Positions 1 to 9,969 of a DNA stretch of 64,000 nucleotides are shown one piece after another. The notes below the pieces were generated by a model. It saw nothing but the letters and a program-made list of their open reading frames with translations. It made no database searches and had not been told where the DNA came from. Source of the stretch: Prorocentrum cordatum (Eukaryota; Sar; Dinophyceae; Prorocentrales; Prorocentraceae); assembly GCA_963575745.1 (NCBI GenBank), contig CAUYUJ010007469.1:123716-187715 (forward strand), given 5' to 3'. Made by a program: the position numbers and the translations under genes. Each line of letters opens with the position of its first letter. The first letter of the stretch is position 1.

Positions 1-429
1 CCCCAGCGAGAGCCAGGAAGGCCGCGTAGGAAGCTTGTCAAGCTGAAGCTGGCGCTGACGAAGCACGAGGTGGCGACGATCGCTCGGTGAGTGGCTGGTG
101 CGCGAGACGAGAGAGCGGCCTCCAACCGCGCGCGCAAGAAGTTGTGGGAGTCGGCGTGCCAGCCGCCGCCGTGGAGGTCAACGGGGGCGCGGGGGACTAG
201 AACCTCAGGGTCGCTCGAGGCGCGCGTGGCCATTGCGGCGGCGGCAGCAGCGGCGGCTGGAGCTCAGGGGGGAGAGAGGCGAAGGAAAAGCAATACCCGC
301 TGAGCAAAAGCATCGCGTGGGTGTGCACGGGCCGCACGTTGCGCGCGAGGCGCGCGGGGCCCACGCGGCGACCAGGAGAGCGGGGCTCGGGGCAGCCTGC
401 TCAGGACCGCTGGGGGCCCTGGGGATCAA
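1..429. other. GC-rich stretch without a recognised gene
   Basis: Open frames exist on both strands but are Arg/Ala/Pro-rich, as expected of GC-rich noncoding DNA. I see no domain, no paired splice sites and no repeat shared with the rest of the window. It could hold the end of an exon of a gene lying to the left. Confidence 0.4.
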
Positions 430-965
430 GCTTCTTTTAAACAATAATGCATTTCTGGCCTTTGGGGGGTCTCCTTGGGGCCTCTGGGGGGCCTCTTGGG
501 GCCTCTTGGAGCCTTCCTGAGGCCTCCTGGGGCTTTCTCGGGGTGGAAAGGTAGAGTTTTCTTTTCGTGGGCTCCCTCTTGGGCCTTCTCTCGGGGCCGT
601 TTTAGAAGCCTTTTTGGCCGTCTGGAGCGCCTTTTGGATTGTCTTGGGGCCCTCATCGGCCGTCATGGGGGCTTCTAGGACCGTCGTGGGACGATCTTGG
701 GAACCTCTTGGTCCGTCTCGGAGCGTCGGAAAGCGGGTAAGGCGACAAGGCCAGAAACCTTCGAAAACGTTGGGACATCTTTTTGGTATTGCTTCGCGGG
801 GCCCTCTTGGGAGGCCTCTTAGAGGCCGTTTGGGCCGTCTTGGGAGCATCTGGGGCCGTATTGGGGCCATCGTGGGGCATCTTGGAGCCGTCTTGGGCCG
901 TCTTTGCCTCCTGAGGCTCTCTTCGGAGCCTCTTCGTGCAATCTTGGAGGCCTCTCGCCGTGAGA
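430..965. repeat. Degenerate CTTGGGGCC-type short tandem array
   Basis: Words such as CTTGGGGCC, GGCCGTCTTGG and GAGCCTCTTGG recur every 10-15 bases with no fixed period. The same texture appears at about 4400-4690, 5100-5330, 24880-25440, 44340-44960, 45540-46030, 56940-57290, 57785-58240 and 62215-63260. On the opposite strand it reads as long frames rich in Pro, Arg, Lys and Gln, which are translation artefacts of the repeat. Confidence 0.7.
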
Positions 966-1169
966 ATCCTCGGGTGGCCCGGAGTAACCAAGATTTGAGG
1001 TCCCCCCCCCGTTGGTTGCTCAGTTGCGCGGCGGGGCCCGCTAGCAGACAGTAAACAGGAGGCACGAAATTGGACCGGAGAGATCAGAGGCCAAACGACA
1101 CATGACGACAATTGTAGCAAACCGCACACATCTTCGCAGCCTTGCGCCCCTGGAAGGGGGCTGGCGGAT

Positions 1170-1445
1170 ACGTGTATATATATATATATACAATTATTAA
1201 TATATAAATAACCTATATGTATATACATATACATTTGCAGATTCGTATGTGTATATATATATATATATAGTGAGAGAGAGAGAGAGAGAGAAACAAAAAA
1301 GAAATAAACAGAGAGAGAGAGAGAATCCATGTAGCGAGAGAGATAGAGAGAGGAGGAGAGATGCGACGAGAGAGAGAGAGAGAGAAAACAACAAACATAA
1401 AGGGAGAGAAATGGATAACGAGAGAGAGAGAGAGAGAGAAACGAT
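1170..1445. repeat. AT and GA microsatellite cluster
   Basis: A (TA)n run near 1172-1190, a second TA run near 1250-1268 and several (GA)n blocks to 1440. All six frames give low-complexity translations. A similar TA plus GA cluster lies at 51180-51355. Confidence 0.85.
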
Positions 1446-1455
1446 CATGCATAAC

Positions 1456-1662
1456 TCGAGGAACGCAGCACATCTCCATAAACGTTAACTTTGGGAGCTC
1501 CGCGCGGATTTCTCGGATCGGCGGTGAGCACCCCTGCCGGCGACTTCTGCGCCCCCCATGACGCGCTCCGCGCGCAAGGAAAGGGGGGTCATCCGCCGAT
1601 CCACAAAATATGGGCATATGTCCATCATTGTATGTGTATGTCATGCTCATTGTTCCTCTCAT
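1456..1662 (+). mobile_element. I-family foldback element, copy I1 (diverged)
   Basis: The left arm carries GAGGAACG, CATAAACG and CTCCGCGCGGATTTCTCGG. The right arm carries the complementary CATCCGCCGATCC and ends in GTCATGCTCATTGTTCCTC, pairing with the left end. Compared with intact copies at 37407 and 26778 the centre is shortened. Length (207 bp) matches the family. Confidence 0.7.
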
Positions 1663-1938
1663 GGCGGCAGAGCACAGTGCGTACGGTCGGCCGTTTCTAT
1701 ATAGCGTATCGCTCCGCAGGTTCTGGCCCAGCACGCTTCAGCGCGCCATTTTTCCACGTCCCAATCCCCAAGCGACAATGGCGCGAGCCTCTTCCAACCT
1801 CCCGCCCCGAGGAGCGAATCGACACGCCATCCACTCTCAGGGGGTAGCGTGTCGCCAGTGCCGCCGCGGCGACAGGCTGTGCAAAAGTTCCCGACCGCAG
1901 CCCTTCTGGCTCAGGCTGTCCACGGGCTCGAGGCTGTT

Positions 1939-2072
1939 CTTGGTATCGCTCGGGCGTGTGTTTTTCTCCCCGGCGGGGATTATTTGAGGAGCATCCTTGA
2001 TCATTTGGCGAAAAAGCAACGCACGAGACCGAACAAAAAAACACGGGGAATGGACGTCCGAGCGATGGCGAG
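1939..2072 (+). mobile_element. M-family MITE, copy a
   Basis: The ends are inverted: CTTGGTATCGCTCGGGCGT on the left and ACGTCCGAGCGATGGCGAG on the right. Interior words (GAGGAGCATCCTTGATCAT, GAACAA) match four other copies at 11538, 30162, 37135 and 44023. No coding capacity. Confidence 0.75.
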
Positions 2073-2125
2073 TGTTGCGGATCGATGCAGGCCACACGCG
2101 TCGCTGGCCTCCTGTAGTAGCATAA

Positions 2126-2295
2126 AATCACCACCCACCAAACCACTCCAACCCAACCCGAAGACTCCAAATTGCCTTCATTTCCAGTGGGGGGGGGGCT
2201 GGGGAATGTTGAGAAACACACACATGGAACCCGTACCCCCCCCAACCCGAAATTCGGGTCTTCGGGTTGGGTTGGGGTGGTCTGGTAGGTAGTCA
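2126..2295. mobile_element. Single-copy foldback element (about 170 bp)
   Basis: Left arm CCACCCACCAAACCACTCC followed by AACCCAACCCGAAGAC is answered at 2258-2291 by GTCTTCGGGTTGGGTTGGGG then TGGTCTGGTAGG. The arms are about 35 bp with a G-rich loop. I see no second copy in the window, so calling it a MITE rather than a lone hairpin is inference. Confidence 0.55.
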
Positions 2296-2609
2296 CAAAA
2301 GGCCTCCTCTTGTCGCTTCGCGCCCGGGCAGCGCCCCCCTCGGGCCGTGGCCGGCCGCTCCCTCCCGCCGCGACTCGGCGGGGGGGCCACGACACGCCTC
2401 GCAGACTTTCGGAGGAGGACCAGTTGAGACGACGGCAGATGTCGGTGGCCACATGTGAGCCCGGCCCCCGCCCCCCACGATTTCTGAAAGGGGGGGTGGC
2501 GGCTCACTTCGCTCGGGAGCTCCCGAGCGGAGGGGGCCCTCCCCCCCCCTCAGAAATCCTGTGGTGTGGGCGCGGGGTTCGCGTGTGGCCCATTTTGGGG
2601 GAGTTGGAG

Positions 2610-2800
2610 CCAGCTGGGGGCCTGAGGTGGCCCTGCACTGGCTCCGGCCAGCAGGAACGGGGGGCAGGTTCGAGGTTCTGCGCTCGGGGAGGTTTGTGTT
2701 GCTTTCCTGTGCCTCTGGAGGCCGTCTCCGGGCCCCTGGGCCATCGAGCACTGCTTCGGAGGGGAACGCTGCACCAGACGGACCCCGGGCGAGATTCCGG
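2610..2800 (+). repeat. H-family dispersed repeat, copy 1
   Basis: The string of words GCCAGCTGGGGG, GGTGGCCC, GGCTCCGGCCAGCAGGAA, TCGAGGTT and GCCTCTGGAGGCCGT recurs with divergence at 29195-29330 and 44215-44370. The last copy is also followed by words from the CACCAGACGGACCC segment (near 44615). No inverted termini seen. Confidence 0.65.
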
Positions 2801-2959
2801 GTGCCGATCCTGAGCGCGCGCGGCCTCACCACCCTTGCCTGAGCGATTGCCTGGGGTCCCAACCTGTTCAGGCCCCCCGGCCGCCTCCGAATCGGGGGGC
2901 TCCCTCGCCGCCATGGCTGGGCACAGTTCGGGAAACTGGTCCGTTTGTCGGCGACTGCA

Positions 2960-3190
2960 AAGGGTATGGCAACGCCGGGGTGTGGTTGGCGATCGGCACC
3001 GCTGGGGCCCGGGGAGCACGACATTGTCCTCGCTGGGCCTCCTCGGGGCGCGGCGGAGAGCTCTGTCGAGGTCCCCGCCCGCCCCCCCGGGGTGGCCCCC
3101 GGGGCGCCCGTTGCAAACGACACCCCTCGCAAGCCACACCCCTCGGAGTCGCCGAGCTTGGTCCACGGGGAGGGGTCCAGGGATCGATGT
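2960..3190 (+). repeat. Dispersed repeat mosaic abutting the membrane-protein exon
   Basis: Bases 2975-3010 (GTGTGGTTGGCGATCGGC, CGCTGGGGC) recur near 26720-26755, and 3070-3150 (GCCCGCC, GTTGCAAACGACACCCC) recur near 28215-28265. The reading frame of the next gene runs open through this mosaic, but the translated residues are probably not protein, which is why I place the start at 3242. Confidence 0.55.
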
Positions 3191-3241
3191 CGAACCGCCG
3201 TGGTCTCCGCTCGCCCGGCCTCCGAGACCGCTGCGCACCGC

Positions 3242-4345
3242 ATGCCGCCGAGCCGCGGGGACCCGACCCTGTGCACGCTGATCGTCTGCTGCCCCTGCAT
3301 CGTGACGCTCGGCCCCCTCGCGGAGCTGGTCCGCATCGGGATCGCCGTGGCGAAGGCCGCCGCGTGCGCGTGCGTTCTGTCCGCGTGCGCCTTCTTTTTG
3401 GACGCCTTTCTCGTGCTCACGGAGGCCCCTGGCGCGGTCGCCCGCTGGGTCCACTGGGTGCTCTGTCGCTGCGACACGCTGGGCCCGAACCTGCGCGTTC
3501 TCGCCGTGTGCACGCTGCCGGTCAGCACCGGGGCGGGCCTCCTCGGCAGCTGTGCGGGCTGCCTCCTGTACGCGCTCTACATCTGGAGCTACGCGTTCGC
3601 CGGCGTCTTCACGCTGACGTACTGCGCCAGCGGCAGGCAGTGCTGGTTCAAGATCGACGAGTTCGGCCTGTGCGGCATCTGGGGTGCCTATGCGGAGGAG
3701 CTGTGGGGCAGGGGCGGCTCTGGGGGGTGGACGAAGATCTCCAGTGAGCTCTTCAACGAGACGTTCGCTTTCCCAGGCTTCCGCGAGACGAGCGGGCTGC
3801 GCGCATTTAAGAAGTGCTTGGACGCGCCGCAGACGGAGAAGATAGAGGTGCCTCTGTTTCAGTTGTTTTTGCAGGCGTTGCTAGAAGGTGTCCGGTTTGT
3901 TCTCTTCTGTCTAAAGGCCTTGGCCTTGGTATTGTGGCCCGCCGGTTTGCAGGCTCTCGGGTGCGTGAGCATATCAATTTATTATTTCCCTTTGCAAATA
4001 TACCTCTTCTTCTCGGTGGTGTTGACGACAGCGTACTTGGGGCCTAATTTGCGCTGCAAGCTGGCAGTGCTCACGCCAGTGGCGCTCTTGTTCGGGTTCC
4101 CTTTGTACTTGCTGGGGATTGGTCTTGTAAACTTGTTTGGCCTCTTGCTGTACCACAGCGCGATGGTGTTCTGCAGCGTGTGGTATTCCTCGCGCTTCGC
4201 GGTCGCCGAGCTTGGGCAAGCTTTCCTTGTGTTGCGGGGGATCGTATGCCCGTATGGCCTTTCGGCATTGGGGCAATACCAGGCGTTGCTTAGGGCCACC
4301 TTGAGGCCGTATGAAGGCCGCTCAGGCTCGTCAGAAGCTGAACAG
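3242..4345 (+). CDS. Multi-pass Cys-rich membrane protein (partial, first exon)
   Basis: The exon reads 368 codons from ATG 3242 (MPPSRGDPTL) to a good donor CAG|GTGAGA at 4345/4346; the frame then meets a stop at 4385-4387, inside the presumed intron. The protein is dominated by hydrophobic helices, about 8-10 candidate membrane spans. It appears internally duplicated: LGPNLR plus a following helix pair occurs near residue 81 and again near residue 262. An early segment, TLIVCCP, is also present in the membrane protein at 6135. Codon use is strongly GC3 in the first half and more AT-rich from about 3840 on. An upstream in-frame Met at 2945 is possible but would include dispersed repeat. I do not recognise a known transporter family, so transport is only a guess. 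The downstream exons are not identified. Confidence 0.65.
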
Positions 4346-4399
4346 GTGAGATGGCTAGAACCGTTTAGCAACACTTGTTTGTCCTGATGTTGGTGTTTG

Positions 4400-4698
4400 G
4401 GCCTCCGTCAAGGCCATCTTTGAGGCATGCTGGAAGAAATTCGGCAGTCTTACGGGCCATGTGGGGCCATTCTAAAGGCATGCATGTCGGCAACTTGAGG
4501 CCGTCTTGGAGACGGGTTGATGGTAGTTTCGTCTATATTGAAGGTTGCTTGGGGGTCTCTCTGGCAGCCCTCTTGCGGCTCTCCTGGGACCATCTTGGCT
4601 CTTTGGATATCCTTGCAGCTCCTTCGCCATCTTGGGCCCTCCTCAGGGACTTGCGTGGGCCGTTTGACGTCACCTGGTGTCCTTTGAGGCCCATCAGG

Positions 4699-4729
<31 letters not shown>

Positions 4730-4735
4730 AGACAC
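4400..4735. repeat. Degenerate short array and (CA)n tract
   Basis: CTTGGGGG/GGCC-type words fill 4400-4690, followed by a (CA)n dinucleotide run at about 4698-4726. No gene seen. Bases 4800-4890 hold several copies of AACATGTTT-like palindromic words in an AT-rich stretch. Confidence 0.6.
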
Positions 4736-5552
4736 TTGCTATCATAATCTAAAGTTGTGGACGTCGATTAATGGAGAGGAAACGTGCTGCCAAAGAATTC
4801 CACGATGTCAACGATGTTTCAAACATGTCTTGAATATGCAAAAACATGTTTGAAACATGTGCCGAACATGTTTCACACATTAGATACACAGGTTTAATTC
4901 AATGATAGGATTGTTAGAGTGTCCATTGTCATGGCATCCGCAAATCTAGAGGCGCAGCCTTCGTCGACTCTTAGCTTCATCAGGTGCCCTAGTGTTATGT
5001 GGCCCCTTCGCGAGGTAGGACATGATCGTGGGGCGCCCGTTGGCAGGCCAGTTTCTTGTTCGGTATGAGTGCTGTGAGTGAAGCGCCTTTGGGCTTTCCT
5101 TGATTTCGACCTCTCGATGGGCATCCTTGGAGGCCATCTTAGGCCATCTCTGAGGCACTATGGACCGCCCTATACTGTCTTGGAGGGCATGTGGGCCATC
5201 TTGGAGCCGCGCTGGGCCGTGCTGAGCTCGTGGCCGCCATGGCCCACCCTGAGCTCGCGGGGGTCATGCTGGGGACCTCTCGTGGCCCCTTTGGGCCCCA
5301 GGCCCTCCTCGCCCGACGGCCACGGCCACGCAAGGCCGCCACGGTGGGGCAAAGGGACCTCGGCAAGCTCGTAGGCTCTGGGCTGGCGCAGCTCATCGAC
5401 ATCCTCGCAACACTGGTGCTCTCAGACAGCAAGCAACTGGCCGAACTGACGGCAGCCGTGCATCGAACGTTCGACATATACGCAAACGTGCATCATGGAG
5501 GAGTCGGAGCAGCAGTACAGCGCCGTGTCTCTATGCCTAAACCGACAAGCAA

Positions 5553-5725
5553 CAGATACGGCCTACAGTGCCGTTGTTTAATACATGCTCCGCGTGCGGG
5601 TCATGTATTAAACGTGCAGGGATTTAGAATTGAAAGCGACGATGAGTTCATGTATCAATTTATCCATAACTTAGTCATGTATGAAACATCCGATATTTCC
5701 TAAACATCCTATGTATTAAAAACTG
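5553..5725 (+). mobile_element. AT-rich dispersed element, copy 1
   Basis: Starts TACAGTGCCGTTG, then a palindrome (TTTAATACATG... CATGTATTAAA) around a GC core, then an AT-rich tail containing TCATGTAT and CCTATGTATTAAAAAC. The same order of words occurs at 55675-55850. Both copies are followed by a CTGCCC word. The AT content stands out sharply from the surrounding GC-rich DNA. No coding capacity. Confidence 0.65.
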
Positions 5726-5884
5726 CCCTCTACGGCCTACGGCCACGGCCACGGCCTATGTGGCGCCCCCACGGCCGCGGCCGGCGGCTCAGACCAGACG
5801 CCGCAGCGCACGCGATCCGGCGCCCCTGGCCCCCTCGTGGGCCGCAGCGCAGCCCCGGCCAGAGGAGGGCAGGACAAATCGGGC

Positions 5885-6072
5885 AGGAGGAGAGGCACCA
5901 GCAGGAGGAGGAGGCGGAGGAGGAGGAGGAGGGGGAAAGAAGGGAGGAGGGGGAGGAGGAGGGGGAAAGGGGGGAGGAGGAGGAGGAGTAGGAGGAGCAC
6001 GAGGAGGAGGAGGAGGAGGAGGAGGAGGAGGAGGAGGAGGACATTGAGGAGGAGGAGGAGGAGGAGGACATG
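5885..6072. repeat. (GAG)n purine tract
   Basis: Nearly uninterrupted G/A on the + strand with GAG/GGA triplets. It lies just upstream of the membrane-protein start at 6135. Translations in every frame are poly-Glu, poly-Gly, poly-Arg or, reversed, poly-Ser/Pro/Leu. Confidence 0.9.
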
Positions 6073-6134
6073 TTCGACGGGAGGCACCCGCGAGGTAGCA
6101 GTCCAGCGGCGGCACTCGCAGCCCTGCCGCCCCC

Positions 6135-7181
6135 ATGGGGAGGCCCGCGGACTTCGTGGTGCACTTCAGCTTCGACGTGGCTGGCGTCGGCCCGGCGGGC
6201 GCGTACCGTCCGAACGGTAGCAGCGGCGGCTCCAGCGCCGCTGATCCGCCAGCAGTGCCCGTCCCGAATATCGGGCCGCGGCGCCAGCAGCTGAGGCTGG
6301 GCGGGCAGTTCCGCACTGCCATTCGCGAGGCTTACCGCACCGCGCGCGCCGACGCCCGCGGCGGCTTCGGCTCGCTGCGCTACGGGAGCACCTCTCTGCC
6401 CAAGCCCGCGGCGTACTGTCTGTCGTACTTCTTCAGCTGCTTCGGTGGCAAGTGTCAGACGGGCTTCTCTCTGTACGAGCAGGTGGTCCTGTTCACGTGC
6501 GTGTCGTTGCGGCAGTGGCAGTGCCTGAACCGCGACGAGGCACGCTTTCGCGCGAACCTGCTCATGGGTATTCCAGACGGCTGGGATGGGACGATGTATG
6601 AGGTCTATTTCCCCTGGTGGATCTTCTACAAAGGCGCAATGTTTGTGAAGGATTGCCTCGTGTGCTTGTTCCTGTGCGTCTGGAGCTCATTCTGGATCTC
6701 ATGCGTCGCGACCCTGATCGTGTGCTGCCCCAAGCTCCCATTGTGGTGTGTGCACGTCGTGGTCCGTGGCTTTCTAGACGCGTGGTGGCTGCTCTACTTA
6801 ATTGTGAAGATGACGGTTGAGGCAGGGCTCATTTCGATTCCTCCGATTCGATTTATTTCGATTTCGATGATTTCCGATTACGGTTCGATTCGATTTGGGA
6901 TTCCGATTTGGGTTCAGATTTCTTATTGGACGCGTACCAGCCTGCCGATTTCCGCCGATTCGACTTTTTCCGACTCGGCTGCCGATTTCCGCCGATCCGA
7001 TTCATTTCGATTGCCGATCCGACTTATCGGTTCGATTCTGGGTTCTCCTGCTGAGGACGGCGGGCTGGTGGGTTGCTTCTGCCTGATGGTCATGTGGCCC
7101 TTCGTGTTTTTGGCGCTCCTCACCGCATACCTGGTACTCATCTGGAAGAAGGTCAAATGGCATAGAGTCTGTCCGGATTAG
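6135..7181 (+). CDS. Cys/Trp-rich multi-pass membrane protein, probably two exons
   Basis: ATG 6135 opens a frame to the TAG at 7179-7181. The N-terminal 90 residues are soluble (MGRPADFVVHFSFDV, then Ala/Gly/Pro-rich). Aromatic and Cys-rich helices follow: YCLSYFFSCFGG, YFPWWIFYKG, LVCLFLCVWSSFWIS, then TLIVCCP, which is shared with the protein at 3242. The middle is interrupted at 6816-7055 by a repeat-derived segment (X1) whose translation is Ser/Asp/Arg/Ile low complexity. Removing it with donor ACG|GTTGAG and acceptor CTGAG|GAC joins two hydrophobic stretches in frame, ending LALLTAYLVLIWKK. A donor-like AAG|GTCAAA near 7149 could extend the gene further. Function unknown; a membrane location is clear from composition. 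Confidence 0.6.
   Translation: MGRPADFVVHFSFDVAGVGPAGAYRPNGSSGGSSAADPPAVPVPNIGPRRQQLRLGGQFRTAIREAYRTARADARGGFGSLRYGSTSLPKPAAYCLSYFFSCFGGKCQTGFSLYEQVVLFTCVSLRQWQCLNRDEARFRANLLMGIPDGWDGTMYEVYFPWWIFYKGAMFVKDCLVCLFLCVWSSFWISCVATLIVCCPKLPLWCVHVVVRGFLDAWWLLYLIVKMTVEAGLISIPPIRFISISMISDYGSIRFGIPIWVQISYWTRTSLPISADSTFSDSAADFRRSDSFRLPIRLIGSILGSPAEDGGLVGCFCLMVMWPFVFLALLTAYLVLIWKKVKWHRVCPD
6816..7055 (+). mobile_element. X-family introner-like element, copy X1 (probable intron)
   Basis: A 240-nt segment built of TTCGATTCCGATT-like words inside the membrane-protein frame. Homologous pieces lie at 23429-23836 and 41102-41435. The left side has GT (GTTGAGG) a few bases before the shared GGGCTC start. The right side ends in TTCTCCTGCTGAG, an acceptor-like pyrimidine run plus AG, as does copy X2 (CTCCCCTGAG). 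The length is a multiple of three with no stop, so the host frame survives whether or not it is spliced. Confidence 0.6.
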
Positions 7182-7299
7182 TAGGTCGACCCTGCCAGCT
7201 CAAGGGTACCCTATTGTCCTGTGCCTCACGACACGTGCCTTCTTACACTCCTATGGCGATGTGGCCCTCGGAAGGGTCCTGTGTCCTCTCGCGTGTCCT

Positions 7300-7497
7300 G
7301 TCCAGTCAAGGCCGACTGTAAACATCAAGTTTCGACGTTCCGCGCGGATCTCTTGGATCTGCGTTGGGGCCCCGTGGCGGCGCCCTCGGCGCCGCCCCTG
7401 GCGCGCTCAGCGCGCCGGGGAGGGCTGTCCAGCGCAGATTCACGCACTCCGCGCGGACCGTCGAACGTTGACATGGCGTCGACATCTGCACTTGCAG
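7300..7497 (+). mobile_element. I-family foldback element, copy I2
   Basis: The left arm has TGTAAACATC and GTTCCGCGCGGATCTCTTGG. The loop has the family core GGCGCCCTCGGCGCC and GGCGCGCTCAGCGCGCC. The right arm has CAGCGCAGATTCACG, CCGCGCGGACCGTCGAACG and a terminal CACTTGCAG, an acceptor-like end. The following bases could be an exon (about 30 open codons), but I cannot confirm it. Confidence 0.75.
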
Positions 7498-7624
7498 GAA
7501 AGGGCGCGATGGCCCGGGGTTCTCTTTCAGCTGGTCAACTTGCCCCCAGTGCCATGGCGGGGAAGGGCTGGCGGAGTCACTCCCGGATGAGTATCGATGT
7601 TGGGAAGTGTTGGCGGAATCATGT

Positions 7625-8945
7625 TTGAGGATGTCCCGAGCGAAACGCTCGTGTTTGACATTCCGATCGATAAAACACATGGTGAAGTAAACATTGTCGT
7701 CTGTCGCGGATTTCTCTAGCGAAACGTTTGGTTTGCAGAAACTGTTGAGGTTGTCTCGAGCGAAACGCTTGCTTTGTGTTAAAGATTGTTCCTCTCCTGG
7801 GGACCAGACTTCAGAGGATGCCTCAGGGGAAATCATTGTTTTCGCGTGCCCAGGTCTTGAGGATGTCTCGAGCGAGATGTTTGGTTTTACGCGTCCAGGT
7901 TGCCCAGGCAGATGTCTAGCATGAGGAGTTGTCGAGGGTGTCTCTGGCGAGGCTTGTTTTCACGCGCCGGCTCGCACAGGCGGATGTCTAGCATGAGGAT
8001 GTGTTGAGGATGTCTCGAGCGAGACGTTTGGTTTCACGCGTCCAGGTCGCCCAGGCGGATTCCTAACATGAGGATGTGCTGAGATGGTCTCGAGCGAACT
8101 GCTTGTTTGCACGTGTCCAGGTCGCGGAGGCGGATGTCTCAAATAAGGATGTGTTGAGCATGTTCCGAGCGAGACGCTTGTTTGCACGTGTCCAGGTCGC
8201 CCGGGCGGATGCCTAGCATGAGGAGGTGTCGAGATGGTCTCGAGCGAACTGCTTGTTTTCACGTGTCCAGGTCGCCCAGGCGGATGTCTAACATGAAGAT
8301 GTATTGAGGATGTCTCGAGCGAACCGATTGTTTTCGCCTGTCCAGGTCGCCCAGTCAGATGTCTAGCATGAGGATGTGTTGAGGACGTGCCAAGCGAAAC
8401 GCTTGTTTGCACGTGTCCAGGTCGCCAAGGCGGATGTTTAACATGAAGCTTGTGGCAGGATGTCTCGAGCGCAACGCTTGCTTTCACGTGTCCAGGTCGC
8501 CCAGGTGAATCTCTAACATGAAGGTGTTGGCAGGATGTCTCTAGGGAGACGCTTGTTGTCACGTGTCCAGGTCGCCTAGTCGGATGTCTAGCATGAGGAT
8601 GTGTTGAGGATGTGTTAAGCGAAACGCTTGTTTTCACGTGTCCAGGTCGCCCAGGCGGATGTTCAACATGAAGTTTGTGGCAGGATGTCTCGAGCGAACT
8701 GCTTGTTTGCACGTGTCCAGGTCGCCCAGGTGGGTGGTTGCCCATGTGGGTGTTTAACATGAAGGTGTTGGCAGGATGTCTCTAGCGAAATGCTTGTTTT
8801 CACGTGTTCGGGTCGTCCAGGCAGATGTCTAGCATGAGGAGGTTTTGGGAACGTGTCGAGCGAGACCATTGCTTTCACGTGTCCAGGTCGCCCAGGCGGA
8901 TGTCTAACATGAGGATGTGTTGAGGATGTCTCGAGCGAAACGCTT
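7625..8945. repeat. 75-bp minisatellite, about 17 units
   Basis: The unit contains GTCTCGAGCGAAACGCTTG, CACGTGTCCAGGTCGCCC and AGGCGGATGTCTAACATGAG, with CCAGGTCGC spaced 74-76 bases apart from about 8040 to 8715 and looser units at both ends. Because 75 is a multiple of three, the - strand stays open over 8760-7960 and would encode a 25-residue repeat (PPGRPGHVKTSVSLETS). I see no start context, splice sites or non-repeat flank to support translation. Confidence 0.9.
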
Positions 8946-9262
8946 GCCTGTCCCTGGGGCGTCCCCTGGCGCACTGGCGCGTCCCCTGGCACGTCCTTTG
9001 CGACGTTCTGGCATGACGTGCCCTGGCACGTCCCCAGAACGCCACTCGGCGTGGCATGTTCCCTGGCTCATCCTCTGTCGCGTTTCCTGGCTCGACCTCA
9101 GGCGTTTCCCCTGCCCGTTCCGTGGCGCGCGCTTTGCAACGTCCCTTGGCATGACGTCCATTAGTCGCCCCATGGCACGCGCCTTGGCACGTCCCGTGGC
9201 AGGTCCCTGACACGTCCAGGGCACGTCCCCTGATACGTCTCCTGACACGCCCCCTGGCGCAT
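8946..9262. repeat. Degenerate CCCTGGCACGTCC repeat
   Basis: CCCTGGCACGTCC-like words recur about every 10-13 bases directly after the 75-bp minisatellite. The array decays into unique sequence near 9262. No gene. Confidence 0.75.
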
Positions 9263-9682
9263 CCGCTATTGCGCTGCTGGAATATCCTGTGGCACGTCCA
9301 TGAGCCTGTGCCCCGTGTCGTGTCGTTCCTTTTCGGAGCTGAGTCGGATTTTGAGGTCGAGTTGATTGGACGTCCCGCACGTTTCCTCATCAACAAGTTC
9401 TGGGGCAGCTACTATGTGCCCAGGCAGCTCGAGCTTAGGACCCAGATCAGTGTGGTCTAGACTCGGATGCAAAGGAAGACTCGAGCAACAACGCTACAGA
9501 GCACAAGCGCGGCATGGCACAGTGCAAGTCTGCACCGCGCAGCACAGCACAGCCTTCGGCACGGTACATCAGGATCGATACACTCAGCATTGCACTTGCC
9601 CGTCGTCCAATTACAGTAGGTGTCTTGAAGACGCTGCCATGCCTCACGTCTCTGTGTTCCTTTCCGGCTTCGTGGGTCGACC

Positions 9683-9935
9683 ATGTTCCCTTCTTCTGTC
9701 ATCATCGGGATGCCGTGCTTGGCGCTTCTGTCTCTCTTTTCGCTGTTTGTCGGCGGCTTCTTCATTGGTCCGGGCGCGTACCTGAGCCGCCGCCACGGGA
9801 GCGACAGGTGGGCAGCGGTGCGCGCCGCCGGCGACGTGTACCGCGCGGTGCGAGAGGTCGACGAGGCCACGTGGAGGGAGATGTTCCTTCCAGGGGTGTT
9901 CGAGTGCGACGTGTTCGCCAAGAGATCACAGTGGC
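9683..9935 (+). CDS. Possible exon: short membrane-anchored segment
   Basis: From ATG 9683 the frame reads a hydrophobic leader (MPCLALLSLFSLFVGGFF) and then a charged, amphipathic stretch (AAVRAAGDVYRAVREVDE, TWREMF, FECDVFAKRS). The composition is protein-like and free of known repeats. The last about 35 bases (GCGACGTGTTCGCCAAGAG) are duplicated at 10176-10208, just before the I3 element. Likely the first exon of a gene whose continuation may be at 10394. No known family recognised; the exon end is uncertain. Confidence 0.4.
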
Positions 9936-9969
9936 CGGGGGCTTAGCTCAGGAAAACGAACAATACAGT

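Noticed and set aside
205-1065. 286-codon minus-strand frame rich in Pro, Arg and Lys
   Set aside because: It is the translation of the degenerate CTTGGGGCC texture, which yields similar frames in nine other blocks. No domain or start context.
2945-3241. N-terminal 99 residues upstream of Met 3242
   Set aside because: The DNA is a mosaic of dispersed repeats also found at 26.7 and 28.2 kb, so translation is unlikely.
7960-8760. CRISPR-like appearance of the 75-bp array
   Set aside because: Units are tandem with no distinct spacers, the setting is eukaryotic and no cas genes are present.
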